DNA of 64,000 bases from DASUAO01 sp035763745 (GCA_035763745.1 DASUAO010000043.1:1-64000), one strand, 5' to 3'; shown: positions 25,509 through 34,158, numbered from the stretch's first letter. Notes: a model not told the origin generated them from the sequence alone. Numbers and translations are program-made.

Positions 25509-26960
25509 ATGACCATCACCGCAGAGCCCGGCGCCCAGACCGGCGGCGCCCTCAGGGACGGTCGCGTCGTGGCGATCGCCGGACCCGTCGTCGACGTCGA
25601 GTTCCCGCCCGACGCCTTGCCCGAGATCAACACCGCGCTCGAGATGGACATCGAGCTCGAGGGCGACACCATCACGGTCGTCGCCGAGGTCGCGCAGCAG
25701 ATCGGTGAGGGCCGCTGCCGAGTGATCTGCATGAAGCCCACCGACGGCCTCAAGCGCGGCACGGTCGTCCGCAACACCGGTTCGGGCATCAAGATGCCGG
25801 TGGGCGACGGCGTGCTCGGCCACGTCTTCAACGTGATCGGTGAGCCGCTCGACACGACCGCCGACCAGCTGACCGGGATCGACGACCACTGGGAGATCCA
25901 CCGTCCGGCACCGGCCTTCGACCAGCTCGAGCCGCGCGCCCAGATGTTCGAGACCGGCATCAAGGTGATCGACCTGCTCGAGCCCTACGTGCAGGGCGGC
26001 AAGATCGGCCTGTTCGGCGGCGCAGGTGTCGGCAAGACGGTGCTCATCCAGGAGATGATCCAGCGGGTCGCCACGCAGCACGGTGGCGTGTCGGTGTTCG
26101 CCGGCGTCGGCGAGCGCACCCGTGAGGGCACCGACCTCTGGCTGGAGATGACCGAGTCGGGCGTCATCGAGAAGACGGCCCTGGTCTATGGCCAGATGGA
26201 CGAGCCGCCCGGCGTGCGACTGCGGGTGGCGCTCTCGGCCCTCACGGTCGCGGAGTACTTCCGCGACGTGAAGAACCAGGACGTGCTCCTCTTCGTCGAC
26301 AACATCTTCCGCTTCGTCCAGGCCGGCTCCGAGGTCTCGACCCTGCTCGGTCGGATGCCGTCCGCGGTGGGCTACCAGCCGACGTTGGCCGACGAGATGG
26401 GCGAGCTCCAGGAGCGCATCACCTCGACGAAGGGCCACTCGATCACGTCTCTGCAGGCCGTCTACGTCCCGGCCGACGACTACACCGACCCGGCTCCGTT
26501 CACGACGTTCACTCACCTCGACGCCACCACCGAGCTGTCGCGTCAGATCGCGGCGCTCGGCATCTACCCGGCCGTCGACCCACTCGCGTCGACGTCGAAC
26601 ATCCTGGCGCCCGAGGTCGTCGGTGATCGTCACTATCAGGTCGCTCGGCGCGTGCAGGAGATCCTCCAGCGCTACAAGGAGCTCCAGGACATCATCGCGA
26701 TCCTGGGTCTCGACGAGCTGTCCGAAGAGGACAAGGTCATCGTGTCGCGAGCCCGCAAGATCCAGAAGTTCCTCTCGCAGCCGTTCTTCGTCGGTGAGGT
26801 GTTCACCGGCCTGCCCGGGATCTTCGTCCCGGTGGACGAGACCGTCGACAGCTTCGAGGCGGTCGCCAACGGCGAGCTCGACGACGTGCCGGAGCAGGCG
26901 TTCTTCAACGTCGGTGGCGTGGAGAGCGTGCTCGCCAAGGCCAAGACGCTCGAGTCATGA
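25509..26960 (+). CDS. atpD: ATP synthase F1 subunit beta
   Basis: A 483-residue catalytic subunit. Walker A GGAGVGKT at 170-177, the catalytic Glu in GERTREG, Walker B VLLFVDNIFRF, the DELSEED-like ELSEEDK segment near residue 395, and PFFVGEVFTGLPG at the C-terminus. ATG 25509 was chosen because AGGAG lies 6 nt upstream; an upstream in-frame start would run into atpG. Length and all catalytic residues are normal. Confidence 0.97.
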   Translation: MTITAEPGAQTGGALRDGRVVAIAGPVVDVEFPPDALPEINTALEMDIELEGDTITVVAEVAQQIGEGRCRVICMKPTDGLKRGTVVRNTGSGIKMPVGDGVLGHVFNVIGEPLDTTADQLTGIDDHWEIHRPAPAFDQLEPRAQMFETGIKVIDLLEPYVQGGKIGLFGGAGVGKTVLIQEMIQRVATQHGGVSVFAGVGERTREGTDLWLEMTESGVIEKTALVYGQMDEPPGVRLRVALSALTVAEYFRDVKNQDVLLFVDNIFRFVQAGSEVSTLLGRMPSAVGYQPTLADEMGELQERITSTKGHSITSLQAVYVPADDYTDPAPFTTFTHLDATTELSRQIAALGIYPAVDPLASTSNILAPEVVGDRHYQVARRVQEILQRYKELQDIIAILGLDELSEEDKVIVSRARKIQKFLSQPFFVGEVFTGLPGIFVPVDETVDSFEAVANGELDDVPEQAFFNVGGVESVLAKAKTLES

Positions 26961-26985
26961 CGCGGCACGCGCAGGGAGCGACCTC

Positions 26986-27381
26986 ATGTTGACGGTCGAG
27001 GTCGTCTCGCCCGAGAAGGTGCTCTATTCCGGCGAGGGCGAGATGGTCGTGTGCCGCACTGCCGAGGGCGACATCGCGTTCCTCCCCGGGCACGCGCCGT
27101 TCCTCGGTGCGCTCGGCGTCGCGAAGGTGCGGGTGATCCTGCCCGACGGTGAGCAGGCCGTCGCCGTGCACGCAGGCTTTGTCGAGGTGAGCACCAACCG
27201 GGTCGTCGTCCTCTCGGACGTCGCCGAGCTCCCCGATCAGATCGACGTCCCGCGCGCCCGGGCTGCGAAGGAGCGGGCCGAGGCCGCGCTCGCCGCGGAC
27301 GACACCGACACCGAGGCGGCCGAGGCGCTGCAGCGCGCGGAGCTGCGCCTCGACATCGCGGGAGTCGGGTCCTCGATCTGA
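26986..27381 (+). CDS. atpC: ATP synthase F1 subunit epsilon
   Basis: A 131-residue rotor subunit and inhibitor of hydrolysis. The N-terminal beta-sandwich (MLTVEVVSPEKVLYSGEGEMV, GDIAFLPGHAPFLGAL, AVHAGFVEVSTNRVVVLSDVAE) is followed by two short helices rich in Ala/Glu. GGGAG lies 7 nt before ATG 26986. It is the last gene of the atp operon; the 52 nt after it hold only a weak GACGCG/CGCGTC inverted repeat. Confidence 0.95.
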   Translation: MLTVEVVSPEKVLYSGEGEMVVCRTAEGDIAFLPGHAPFLGALGVAKVRVILPDGEQAVAVHAGFVEVSTNRVVVLSDVAELPDQIDVPRARAAKERAEAALAADDTDTEAAEALQRAELRLDIAGVGSSI

Positions 27382-27421
27382 GAGACGCGCATCACGCGGC
27401 GGATCGCGTATCGCGTCGGCC

Positions 27422-27427
27422 TAGTCT
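27422..27427 (+). promoter_or_regulatory. -10 hexamer TAGTCT, leaderless start at 27434
   Basis: Six nt before the GTG of the secreted TIM-barrel protein; gives that gene its own promoter after the atp operon. Confidence 0.55.
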
Positions 27428-27433
27428 TCGTCC

Positions 27434-28387
27434 GTGGTCGGGTCCCGGCGTCGTCCGTCTCCGCGCGCGCGTCGCGCGCGCATCGCGCTCTGCGCAGGCG
27501 CGCTCATCGTGCTCGCCGTGCTCCCGGGTGCGGGGGCACGGTCGGCATCGGCCGTGCTCGCGCCCAGCACGGCGGCCTTCCGGGGGCTGGGGACGTGGGT
27601 CGACGTCTACGACTACGTGCCCGGGTTCCAGGAAGACGGTGGCCCGCCGCCCGTCACCGTCGACAGCATCGACGACATGGAACGGCTCGGCGTACGGACG
27701 CTGTACCTCCAGTCGGCCCAGGACGACTCGCGGCTCTCCGGCCGGACCGTCGACCGGAAGCTGCTCGGATCCTTCTTGGGGCGCGCCCACGACGTCGGGA
27801 TCGAGGTGGTCGCCTGGTACCTGCCCAAGCTCGCACCGGTGTCGGCCGACCTCCGGCGGATCGAGGCCCTGGAGCGGTTCGAGTCCCGGGGTGAGCGCTT
27901 CGACGGGATCGCGCTCGACATCGAGTGGACCCAGGGCGTGCCCGATCCGGCCAAGCGGAACCCGGCGCTCGTGCGCCTCGCGAAGAAGGCTCGCGCGATC
28001 GTGGAGGACCGACCGCTGGGAGCGATCGTCCTCGAGCCATTGCTGCTGGAGGAGGTCAACCTCCTCTACTGGCCCGACTTCCCCTGGAAGAAGCTGCGAG
28101 GCTTGTTCGACGTGTGGATGCCGATGAGCTACTGGACGAACCGCGACACCGCGTCCGGCCTACGAGACGGGTTCACCTACACCGAGGAGAACATCCGGCG
28201 TGTCCGCAAGCGCCTCGGCGACCCGGAAGCCGACGTGCACGCGATCGGAGGCATCGCCGACAGCGCGACGACCAAGGACTATCTGGGGTTCGTGAAGGCG
28301 GCCAAGAAGCGTGATGCCATCGGCTGGTCGGTCTACGACTTCAACACGACGACGAGCGGGGTCTGGGCGCGACTCCGCGATTCGTGA
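27434..28387 (+). CDS. Secreted TIM-barrel protein, putative glycoside hydrolase-like
   Basis: A 317-residue protein with a strongly basic N-terminus and a hydrophobic core (IALCAGALIVLAVLPGAGA) followed by ASA, so a signal peptide is likely. The mature part reads like a (beta/alpha)8 barrel: WVDVYDYVPGF, VRTLYLQSAQDDSRLSG, VGIEVVAWYLPKL, FDGIALDIEWTQG (possible acidic catalytic residues), FDVWMPMSYWTN and AIGWSVYDFNTT. It resembles uncharacterised glycoside-hydrolase-like families; no specific family can be named with safety. Followed after 13 nt by a sulfotransferase gene. Confidence 0.65.
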   Translation: MVGSRRRPSPRARRARIALCAGALIVLAVLPGAGARSASAVLAPSTAAFRGLGTWVDVYDYVPGFQEDGGPPPVTVDSIDDMERLGVRTLYLQSAQDDSRLSGRTVDRKLLGSFLGRAHDVGIEVVAWYLPKLAPVSADLRRIEALERFESRGERFDGIALDIEWTQGVPDPAKRNPALVRLAKKARAIVEDRPLGAIVLEPLLLEEVNLLYWPDFPWKKLRGLFDVWMPMSYWTNRDTASGLRDGFTYTEENIRRVRKRLGDPEADVHAIGGIADSATTKDYLGFVKAAKKRDAIGWSVYDFNTTTSGVWARLRDS

Positions 28388-28400
28388 CTGGCCTGGCCTG

Positions 28401-29309
28401 ATGCGAGCGAACACCATCATCGCCGGCGTGAACAAGGCGGGGACGACGTCGCTGTTCGTCTCCTTGTCGTCGCATCCGGAGGTGGCCGCGGCCGCGGTCA
28501 AGGAGACGCGCTACTTCCTCCCAGCACGGTGGGGCAAGGAACTGGAGCCGGTCGATGCCTACGAGGCGTGCTTCGCCGACGCGTCCCCGACGGCGCGAGT
28601 CCGGCTCGAGGCGACGCCCTCGTACTTCTACGGCGGCGACGCCGTGATCGACGCCATGCGTTCGGTGTGCGGTGACGATCTCCGGGTCATCGTGGTGCTG
28701 CGCGAGCCGGTCGCGCGCTTCTGGTCGTTCTTCACGTTCCAGAAGGCGCGCTTGCGGATCGCCGAGGAACTGGGCGTCGACGCGTACCTCGCGCACGCAG
28801 ACGCGCTGACCGACGACGACTTCCGCGTCGCGGAGAACGAGCGGTGGTTCGCGTTCCGAGGCGGGTGCTACGCGGACTGGCTCCCGGCGTGGCACGCGGC
28901 GTTCGGGGAACGCCTGGAAGTCGTGTTCTTCGAGGACCTGATGACCGAACCCGACCGGGTGCTCCGTCACACCGCGGCCTTCCTCGAGATCGACCCCGAT
29001 GCGTTCCCGTCGACGGACCTCGCATCGGAGAACCGAACCACCGGCTATCGACGGGCCGGACTCCAACGGGTGGCGCTCGCCTTCAACGATCGGTTCGAGC
29101 GGTTCCTCCGCCGCCACTACGGCGTGAAGGAGCGCTTGCGGTCCGCGTACTACCGACTGAACGGCTCGGCGCGCCGTGAACAGCTCCCGCCCGCGGCGCG
29201 GGCGATGCTCTCGGACCGGTACGCCGAGCCGAACGCCCGGCTGGCGTGTCAGCTCGTCGAGATGGGCGTCACCGACGTGCCGGAGTGGTGCACGGCGACG
29301 GTCGGCTAG
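28401..29309 (+). CDS. Sulfotransferase domain protein
   Basis: A 302-residue PAPS-dependent sulfotransferase. The 5'-phosphosulfate loop is IIAGVNKAGTTSLFVSL at the N-terminus, the 3'-phosphate motif VVLREPVARFWSFFTFQKAR is near residue 105, and FFEDLMTEPDRVLRHTAAFLEI is the usual C-terminal landmark. It is cytoplasmic by sequence. Likely substrates are sugars or lipids of the envelope. ATG 28401 is 13 nt after the previous gene, so co-transcription is likely. Its TAG stop overlaps that of glpX on the other strand (CTAG 29306-29309). Confidence 0.88.
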   Translation: MRANTIIAGVNKAGTTSLFVSLSSHPEVAAAAVKETRYFLPARWGKELEPVDAYEACFADASPTARVRLEATPSYFYGGDAVIDAMRSVCGDDLRVIVVLREPVARFWSFFTFQKARLRIAEELGVDAYLAHADALTDDDFRVAENERWFAFRGGCYADWLPAWHAAFGERLEVVFFEDLMTEPDRVLRHTAAFLEIDPDAFPSTDLASENRTTGYRRAGLQRVALAFNDRFERFLRRHYGVKERLRSAYYRLNGSARREQLPPAARAMLSDRYAEPNARLACQLVEMGVTDVPEWCTATVG

Positions 29310-30295
29310 TAGTCGAGCGACGAGTAGCGCATCAGCTTCTGCCACTTGTGGGTGGCGCTGATCCGCCGGATCGTGCCCGACTTCGAACGCATGCTCAGGG
29401 TCTCGGTCGTGGCGCCGTCGCCCCGGTACCGGACGCCCCGGAGGATGTCGCCCTCGGTCACGCCGGTTGCCGCGAAGAACACGTCGTCGCTCGACACGAG
29501 GTCGTCGGTCGTGAGCACCCGGTCGAGGTCGTAGCCGCCGTCGAGCGCGGCACGCCGCTCCTCGTCGTTGCGGGCCACGAGTCGACCCTGGATCTCGCCA
29601 CCGAGCGACTTGAGCGCACACGCGGCGATGACGCCTTCGGGCGTCCCTCCGACACCGAAGAGGATGTCCGATCCGGAGTCCGCCCACGCGGTCTCGAGGG
29701 CGCCCATGACGTCGCCGTCCGGGATCAGCCGCACCATCGCGCCGGCCTCCCGGCACTCCCGGATGATGTCGGCATGGCGCTCGCGGTCGAGCACGACCGC
29801 GGTGACGTCCTTGACCTGCTCGCCCTTGGCCTTGGCGACGGCCTCGAGGTTGGCCTGCACCGGTGCGTCGAGGTCGATGACGTCGCGGGCCTCGGGCCCG
29901 ACCGCGATCTTCTCCATGTAGACGCACGGACCGGGGTTGAACATCGACCCCCGTTCGGCGACCGAGATCACGGCGATCGCGTTGTTGCGACCGAGCGAGG
30001 TGAGCGTGGTTCCGTCGACCGGGTCGACTGCGATGTCGCAGGCCGAGCCTCCCGCTCCGATCTCCTCGCCGTTGTAGAGCATCGGCGCTTCGTCCTTCTC
30101 GCCCTCACCGATGATCACGACGCCCTCGATCGGGACGCTGTTGAGCACGAGGCGCATGGCGTCGACGGCGGCCTGATCGGCGGCGAGCTTGTCGCCTCGC
30201 CCGATCCAGCGAGCGGCGGCCAGGGCCGCGGCTTCGGTGACGCGGGCGAGGTCGAGTGCGAGGTTGCGATCGGGGGCTTCGCGTTGCTCCATCAT
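29306..30295 (-). CDS. glpX: Fructose-1,6-bisphosphatase class II
   Basis: A 329-residue GlpX-type phosphatase hydrolysing fructose 1,6-bisphosphate in gluconeogenesis, the only FBPase type in many actinomycetes. Seen: VVIIGEGEKDEAPMLYNGEEIG and CDIAVDPVDGTTL (metal-binding Glu/Asp and phosphatase motif), VVLDRERHADIIRECREAGA, GVGGTPEGVIAACALK and FFAATGVTEGDILRGV. Two adjacent ATGs (30295 and 30292) follow a TAGGCT box by 8 nt; the first is taken. Divergent from the SDR gene at 30353. Confidence 0.96.
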   Translation of the reverse strand: MMEQREAPDRNLALDLARVTEAAALAAARWIGRGDKLAADQAAVDAMRLVLNSVPIEGVVIIGEGEKDEAPMLYNGEEIGAGGSACDIAVDPVDGTTLTSLGRNNAIAVISVAERGSMFNPGPCVYMEKIAVGPEARDVIDLDAPVQANLEAVAKAKGEQVKDVTAVVLDRERHADIIRECREAGAMVRLIPDGDVMGALETAWADSGSDILFGVGGTPEGVIAACALKSLGGEIQGRLVARNDEERRAALDGGYDLDRVLTTDDLVSSDDVFFAATGVTEGDILRGVRYRGDGATTETLSMRSKSGTIRRISATHKWQKLMRYSSLDY

Positions 30296-30303
30296 GAGGT
30301 CTG

Positions 30304-30309
30304 AGCCTA
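30304..30309 (-). promoter_or_regulatory. -10 hexamer TAGGCT, leaderless glpX
   Basis: Eight nt to the first ATG of glpX; back-to-back with the TACGTT box of the SDR gene. Confidence 0.55.
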
Positions 30310-30339
30310 CCCGGGGGCCTCGTCGGAGCAGCATGCCGC

Positions 30340-30345
30340 TACGTT
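30340..30345 (+). promoter_or_regulatory. -10 hexamer TACGTT, leaderless start at 30353
   Basis: Seven nt before the GTG of the SDR gene. It supports GTG 30353 rather than the TTG at 30344, which overlaps the box. Confidence 0.55.
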
Positions 30346-30352
30346 GGCGCCC

Positions 30353-31168
30353 GTGACCGCAGCTGCGACGGCCCCGAAACCCACCGCGACCGAGAAGTCG
30401 GCCCTGGTGACCGGCGCGGCATCGGGCATCGGGCGAGCCTCCGTCGAACGGCTCCGACGCGACGGATGGTCGGTCGTCGCGGTCGATGTCGACGCGGCCC
30501 GTCTGGGATGGGTCGACGACCTCGATGATCCCGGGGTGGTCGCGCACGTGTCGGACGTCGCGACGGAGACGGGCAACGCTCGTGCCGTCGCCCGTGCGGT
30601 CGAGGAGTTCGGCGGGTTGCACGCCCTCGTGTTGAACGCGGCGGTCGGTTCCAGCGGGTCGCTCGAGTCGCAGCCACTCTCCGAGCTCGATCGCGTCCTG
30701 GAGGTCAACCTCCGTGGTGTCGTCCTCGGGGTGCGGGCGGCGATCCCTGCGCTGCGGAGCGCGACGAGCGGCCCAGGTCCTTCGATCGTCGTCACCGGAT
30801 CGGTCTCGGGCCTGTTCGCCGACCCGGGGATGTGGGCCTACAACGCGGCGAAGGGCGGAGCGGTGAACTTCGCGCGCGCCGCGGCGATCGATCTCGCGAT
30901 CGACGGGATCCGAGTGAACGCCGTGTGCCCGGGCGGGATCGCGTCGACCGGGATGACGACGCCTCTGGAGCGGCACGCACCGGACATGTTCGAGGAGATG
31001 CGAAGCCACGTACCACTGCAACGCTGGGGTCGACCCGAGGAGGTGGCGGCCGTGATCGCGTTCCTCGTGTCCGACGACGCGTCGTTCGTCACCGGGGCCG
31101 CGGTCCCGGTCGACGGTGGGGTCACCGCCGGTACCGGTCAGTTCCGCACCACCGCCGGCCGCGCGTGA
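30353..31168 (+). CDS. Short-chain dehydrogenase/reductase
   Basis: A 271-residue classical SDR. The NAD(P) loop is ALVTGAASGIGRAS, the acidic VDVDAARL after strand 2 suggests NAD(H), NAA appears as LVLNAAVGS, and the catalytic Ser/Tyr/Lys are in VVTGSVSGL and MWAYNAAKGGAVN. INPG-like VNAVCPGGI and the C-terminal VTGAAVPVDGG are present. Substrate unknown; 3-oxoacyl or secondary-alcohol oxidation is typical. Its stop overlaps the EamA transporter start (GTGA), so the pair is coupled and the transporter may move the substrate or product. Confidence 0.9.
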   Translation: MTAAATAPKPTATEKSALVTGAASGIGRASVERLRRDGWSVVAVDVDAARLGWVDDLDDPGVVAHVSDVATETGNARAVARAVEEFGGLHALVLNAAVGSSGSLESQPLSELDRVLEVNLRGVVLGVRAAIPALRSATSGPGPSIVVTGSVSGLFADPGMWAYNAAKGGAVNFARAAAIDLAIDGIRVNAVCPGGIASTGMTTPLERHAPDMFEEMRSHVPLQRWGRPEEVAAVIAFLVSDDASFVTGAAVPVDGGVTAGTGQFRTTAGRA

Positions 31169-32130
31169 GCACCGTCGACGACGGACTCCCGACGGCAGCC
31201 CGGGGCGAACGGCTCGTCACGACCAGCGTCGGGAGCGAGACCGGAGCGTTCCGCGCGTACGACTGGATGCTGTTGTCGACCTGCGCGCTCGTCTGGGGCT
31301 CGTCGTTCTTCTTCATCTCGGTGGGACTCGACCACTTCTCGCCCGGGCTCGTGACGTTCGGTCGGATCGCCTTCGGAGCGATGGCGCTGTGGTCCCTCCC
31401 CGCCACGCGACGCGTCGCGATCGTCGCCGCGGACCGGGGGCGCGTCGCGCTCGTCGGGCTGTTCTGGATGGCCGTTCCGCTCACGCTGTACTCGGTCGCC
31501 GAGCAGTGGATCGACTCCTCCGTCGCCGGGATGATCACGGCCGCGACGCCCATCTGGACGGCGATCGTCGCCGCGATGCTCCTCCGCGCGATGCCCGGCC
31601 GGGTGCTGCGGCTGGGACTCCTCGTCGGGCTCGTCGGCGTGGTCGTGCTCTCGTGGCCGTCGCTCCGCGGAGCCGACGCGTCGGTCGCGGGCGTGATCCT
31701 CGTCGTGCTCGCCACGGCGTCGTACGGGATCGCGAGCAACCTGGCCGTTCCGCTCCAGCAGCGCTACGGCGGGCTGGCGGTCCTGGCCCGGGCGCAGCTC
31801 GTCGCGCTCGTCCTCACCGCTCCGTATGCCGCGATCGGGTTCGGCGACTCGGGGTTCGGCGTGGGATCCTTCGCGGCGTTGCTCGCGCTCGGCGTGCTCG
31901 GGACCGGGGTTGCCTTCGTCGCCGGGGCCACGCTGATGGGCAGGGTGGGCGCCACCCGCGGCACCGTCCTCACGTATCTCATGCCAGTCGTCTCGATCAC
32001 CCTCGGGGTCAGCTTCCTCGACGAGCGCTTCGCGGCCTACGAGGGGATCGGCGTGGTCCTGGTGCTGCTGGGCGCGTTCCTGGCCAGCCGAGCCGAGCAC
32101 CCGGAAGCACCGGTACCCGTCGGGGACTGA
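31165..32130 (+). CDS. EamA/DMT-family transporter
   Basis: A 321-residue inner-membrane protein with ten predicted helices in two EamA repeats (first beginning at YDWMLLSTCALVWGSSFFFI, second at VAGVILVVLATASYGIASNLA). Typical features are PIWTAIVAAMLL at the end of repeat 1 and TYLMPVVSITLGVSFLDERF at the end of repeat 2. The family exports metabolites such as amino acids or takes up small molecules; specificity is unknown. GTG 31165 overlaps the SDR stop by 4 nt. Confidence 0.9.
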   Translation: MSTVDDGLPTAARGERLVTTSVGSETGAFRAYDWMLLSTCALVWGSSFFFISVGLDHFSPGLVTFGRIAFGAMALWSLPATRRVAIVAADRGRVALVGLFWMAVPLTLYSVAEQWIDSSVAGMITAATPIWTAIVAAMLLRAMPGRVLRLGLLVGLVGVVVLSWPSLRGADASVAGVILVVLATASYGIASNLAVPLQQRYGGLAVLARAQLVALVLTAPYAAIGFGDSGFGVGSFAALLALGVLGTGVAFVAGATLMGRVGATRGTVLTYLMPVVSITLGVSFLDERFAAYEGIGVVLVLLGAFLASRAEHPEAPVPVGD

Positions 32131-32163
32131 GCCGTCCGCCGGGTCGAGCCGGGCCGGGCGCGC

Positions 32164-32199
32164 CAGTCGACGAGCAGGACGCGTCAGTCGACGAGCAGG
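32164..32199. repeat. 15-nt direct repeat at the 3' end of the E2-like gene
   Basis: CAGTCGACGAGCAGG occurs at 32164-32178 and again at 32185-32199, a 21-nt period. The second copy contains the last codons of the E2-like gene, so the first copy is a small tandem duplication just beyond its stop. Confidence 0.6.
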
Positions 32200-33716
32200 C
32201 GGTACGGCTGCTCGAGGATGTCGCGCACCTCGGCGAGGAACTCAGCGGCGGTCGTACCGTCGACGGCACGATGGTCCCAGGCGAGCGTGAGCGTCATGGC
32301 GGATGCCCGCGTGGGGTGGTCGCCCTCCCACCTCGTCGCGTCACGTACGCGGCCGATCGCCAGCGTCGCGACGTTCGGGCTCATCACGACAGGGGTGAAC
32401 GCGTCGACGCCGTAGACGCCCAGAGATGCGACCACGAACGACGCGGGGGCATCAGTCGCGACGTCCGTGTCGAGCGCGGAGCTCTCGGATCCTGGAGGCG
32501 GTGCCGTGGGCGGGGCGGGAGTGGTGTCGTCTGGGGCCCTCCAGGCGACGCCGTCGGGGGCAGTGGCGCTCGGACCGAGGAGCGAGCGTGGGCCGACGAG
32601 CGCATCGTCGATGCCCAGGGATGCGGCGGCGATGCTCTTCAGGTTGCGCCGGTCGGCGTCGCGGACCACGGGGATGTCGATCCCGTCGCGACCGGGCAGG
32701 GTGATGCCGACGTGTACCTGCGGGAGGAGCTCGATGGAGTCACCGCGGATGACGGCATTGAGCTCGGGGTGCTGCACGAGCGCGCGTGCGACGGCGCGCA
32801 CGACGAAGTCGGTGTAGCTCGGGCGCAGCGTGTCGTCGTCCCACTCGGAGAGGAGCTGGGTGCGCATCTCCACCGCTTGGTCCATCCAGGCGTCCATGTG
32901 CATCGAGAGCTGCACCATCTCGTCCAGGGCGTGGCGCATGCGCTCGGCCACGGCCCGGGTCGAATGGGGAATGGTCGCGATCCGGCCGGTCGGAGCGGGG
33001 AGCGACGGGGGCGCGGCCGGTGGCGCCGGCTGGGATGGCGGCGCGAGATGGGACGGGGGCGCGACGAAGACCGGCAGCGTCGCGTGGGGCTCTGGCGCGA
33101 GGCGCGGCGCCACGGGTGGCGCCTCGTCCGGCTCGCTGGGTGCGACCGGTGCGACCGGTGTCACCGGCCCGGTGGGCGCGAGGGGCGGCGTGGTCGCGAG
33201 TCCCGTGGCCGCGGGCGGCTCGGGGTCGGGCACGACCGTCAGCGGTGGGTCGGGTGCGACGGGTGCGACGGGTGCGGTCGGGGTGGGGACCTCGACGGTC
33301 CCCGTCGGCGTGAACCGGAACACCGGTGGCCGGGAGGGTGGCGGCGCGGCCGGTGGTGCCGGCGGCGGCGCGGCCGGTGGTGTCGACGGTGGCGCGACGG
33401 GTGGCGCATCCGGGACGTCCACGGCCGGTGCTGGTGCCTCCGGCACGGGCGGTGTCGCGGGGGCGACCGGGGCGTCCGCCTCGGGCGGCGCGGGCGGCGC
33501 GGGCGGCGCGGGGGTGACCGGTTCCGGGGTGACCGGCGCGAACGCCTCGTCACCGGGCGCGCGGGGCGGCGCGGAGGTCGCGGCCGCGTCAGGGGAGGGA
33601 GCGACGACGGGAATGTCGTCGCCGGAGACCCCCGGTGGCGCCTCGAGCGTCGCCGCCACGGCGTCCCACGCGGCGCGCTGCTTCTCCTTGTGCTTCCGAC
33701 GACGACCGAACCGCAT
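32184..33716 (-). CDS. 2-oxoacid dehydrogenase E2-type acyltransferase lacking a lipoyl domain
   Basis: A 510-residue protein. Residues about 246-510 form an E2 catalytic domain: SYTDFVVRAVARALVQHPELNAV, HVGITLPGRDGIDIPVVRDADRRNLKSIA, FVVASLGVYGVDAFTPVVMSP and the catalytic His in DHRAVDG at 481-487. The N-terminus has no lipoyl domain and no peripheral-subunit-binding domain. Instead there is a basic head (MRFGRRRKHKEKQR), a short helix, then some 215 residues of Pro/Ala-rich linker. The insert around 395-420 is also low-complexity. It overlaps the SnoaL-like stop (TGATG). It could serve as a core protein for lipoyl domains supplied elsewhere, or a non-canonical acyltransferase. No E1 gene is nearby. 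Confidence 0.8.
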   Translation of the reverse strand: MRFGRRRKHKEKQRAAWDAVAATLEAPPGVSGDDIPVVAPSPDAAATSAPPRAPGDEAFAPVTPEPVTPAPPAPPAPPEADAPVAPATPPVPEAPAPAVDVPDAPPVAPPSTPPAAPPPAPPAAPPPSRPPVFRFTPTGTVEVPTPTAPVAPVAPDPPLTVVPDPEPPAATGLATTPPLAPTGPVTPVAPVAPSEPDEAPPVAPRLAPEPHATLPVFVAPPSHLAPPSQPAPPAAPPSLPAPTGRIATIPHSTRAVAERMRHALDEMVQLSMHMDAWMDQAVEMRTQLLSEWDDDTLRPSYTDFVVRAVARALVQHPELNAVIRGDSIELLPQVHVGITLPGRDGIDIPVVRDADRRNLKSIAAASLGIDDALVGPRSLLGPSATAPDGVAWRAPDDTTPAPPTAPPPGSESSALDTDVATDAPASFVVASLGVYGVDAFTPVVMSPNVATLAIGRVRDATRWEGDHPTRASAMTLTLAWDHRAVDGTTAAEFLAEVRDILEQPYRLLVD

Positions 33717-34084
33717 CAGGACATCTGCTCGGTGAACGACGGCAGGTCGAAGTAGTCGCGCCAGACGGAGACCAGCCCGTCACGCACCTCGAAGAGGCCC
33801 GCAACCCGCAGCTCGACGGTGACGTCGCCCGGCAGCCAGAAGCGGTCGACGCGCTCGTTCATCACGACGTCGCCCTGCTCGACCTGGGCCAGCACCTCCC
33901 ACTCGACGCGCTCGGCCGAACCGAGGAACGGGCCGAGCATCGTGCGGATCTCGTCGTGGCCGCGCATCACGTTCATCGGGACGTTCTCGTACTCGATGTC
34001 GTTCGTGCACAGCGCGAGCACCGTCTCGACGTCACGTGCCTCGTTGGCCCGGATGAGGGCGGTGACCACTTCGCCGGGGGTCAT
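33716..34084 (-). CDS. SnoaL/limonene-epoxide-hydrolase-like (NTF2-fold) protein
   Basis: A 122-residue NTF2-like protein. MTPGEVVTALIRANEARDVETVLALC is the helical start; NDIEYENVPMNVMRGHDEIRTMLGPF and RVDRFWLPGDVTVELRVAGLFEVRDGLVSVWRDYFDLPSF give the sheet and the Asp/Arg pattern of the limonene-epoxide-hydrolase branch. Function could be epoxide hydrolysis, isomerisation or simple ligand binding. ATG 34084 follows a TACGGT box by 8 nt. Downstream is the E2-like gene with a 1-nt overlap. Confidence 0.82.
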   Translation of the reverse strand: MTPGEVVTALIRANEARDVETVLALCTNDIEYENVPMNVMRGHDEIRTMLGPFLGSAERVEWEVLAQVEQGDVVMNERVDRFWLPGDVTVELRVAGLFEVRDGLVSVWRDYFDLPSFTEQMS

Positions 34085-34092
34085 GCGGAGCG

Positions 34093-34098
34093 ACCGTA
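34093..34098 (-). promoter_or_regulatory. -10 hexamer TACGGT, leaderless start at 34084
   Basis: Eight nt before the SnoaL-like ATG; presumably drives that gene and the E2-like gene. Confidence 0.5.
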
Positions 34099-34158
34099 CC
34101 AGCACGCTCGGCGTGGGCGCTGTCTCGGGGCCCCGCCAACCACTCGGGGTGGCAGGGT

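Noticed and set aside
27382..27433. Terminator of the atp operon (GACGCG ... CGCGTC inverted repeat).
   Set aside because: Only six base pairs with a long loop and no T tract; too weak to list as a feature.
31116..33755. A very long plus-strand open frame antisense to the E2-like gene, reading Gly/Arg-rich sequence.
   Set aside because: It is a GC-rich shadow of the Pro/Ala-rich minus-strand gene; it has no family signature and crosses the end of the EamA gene.
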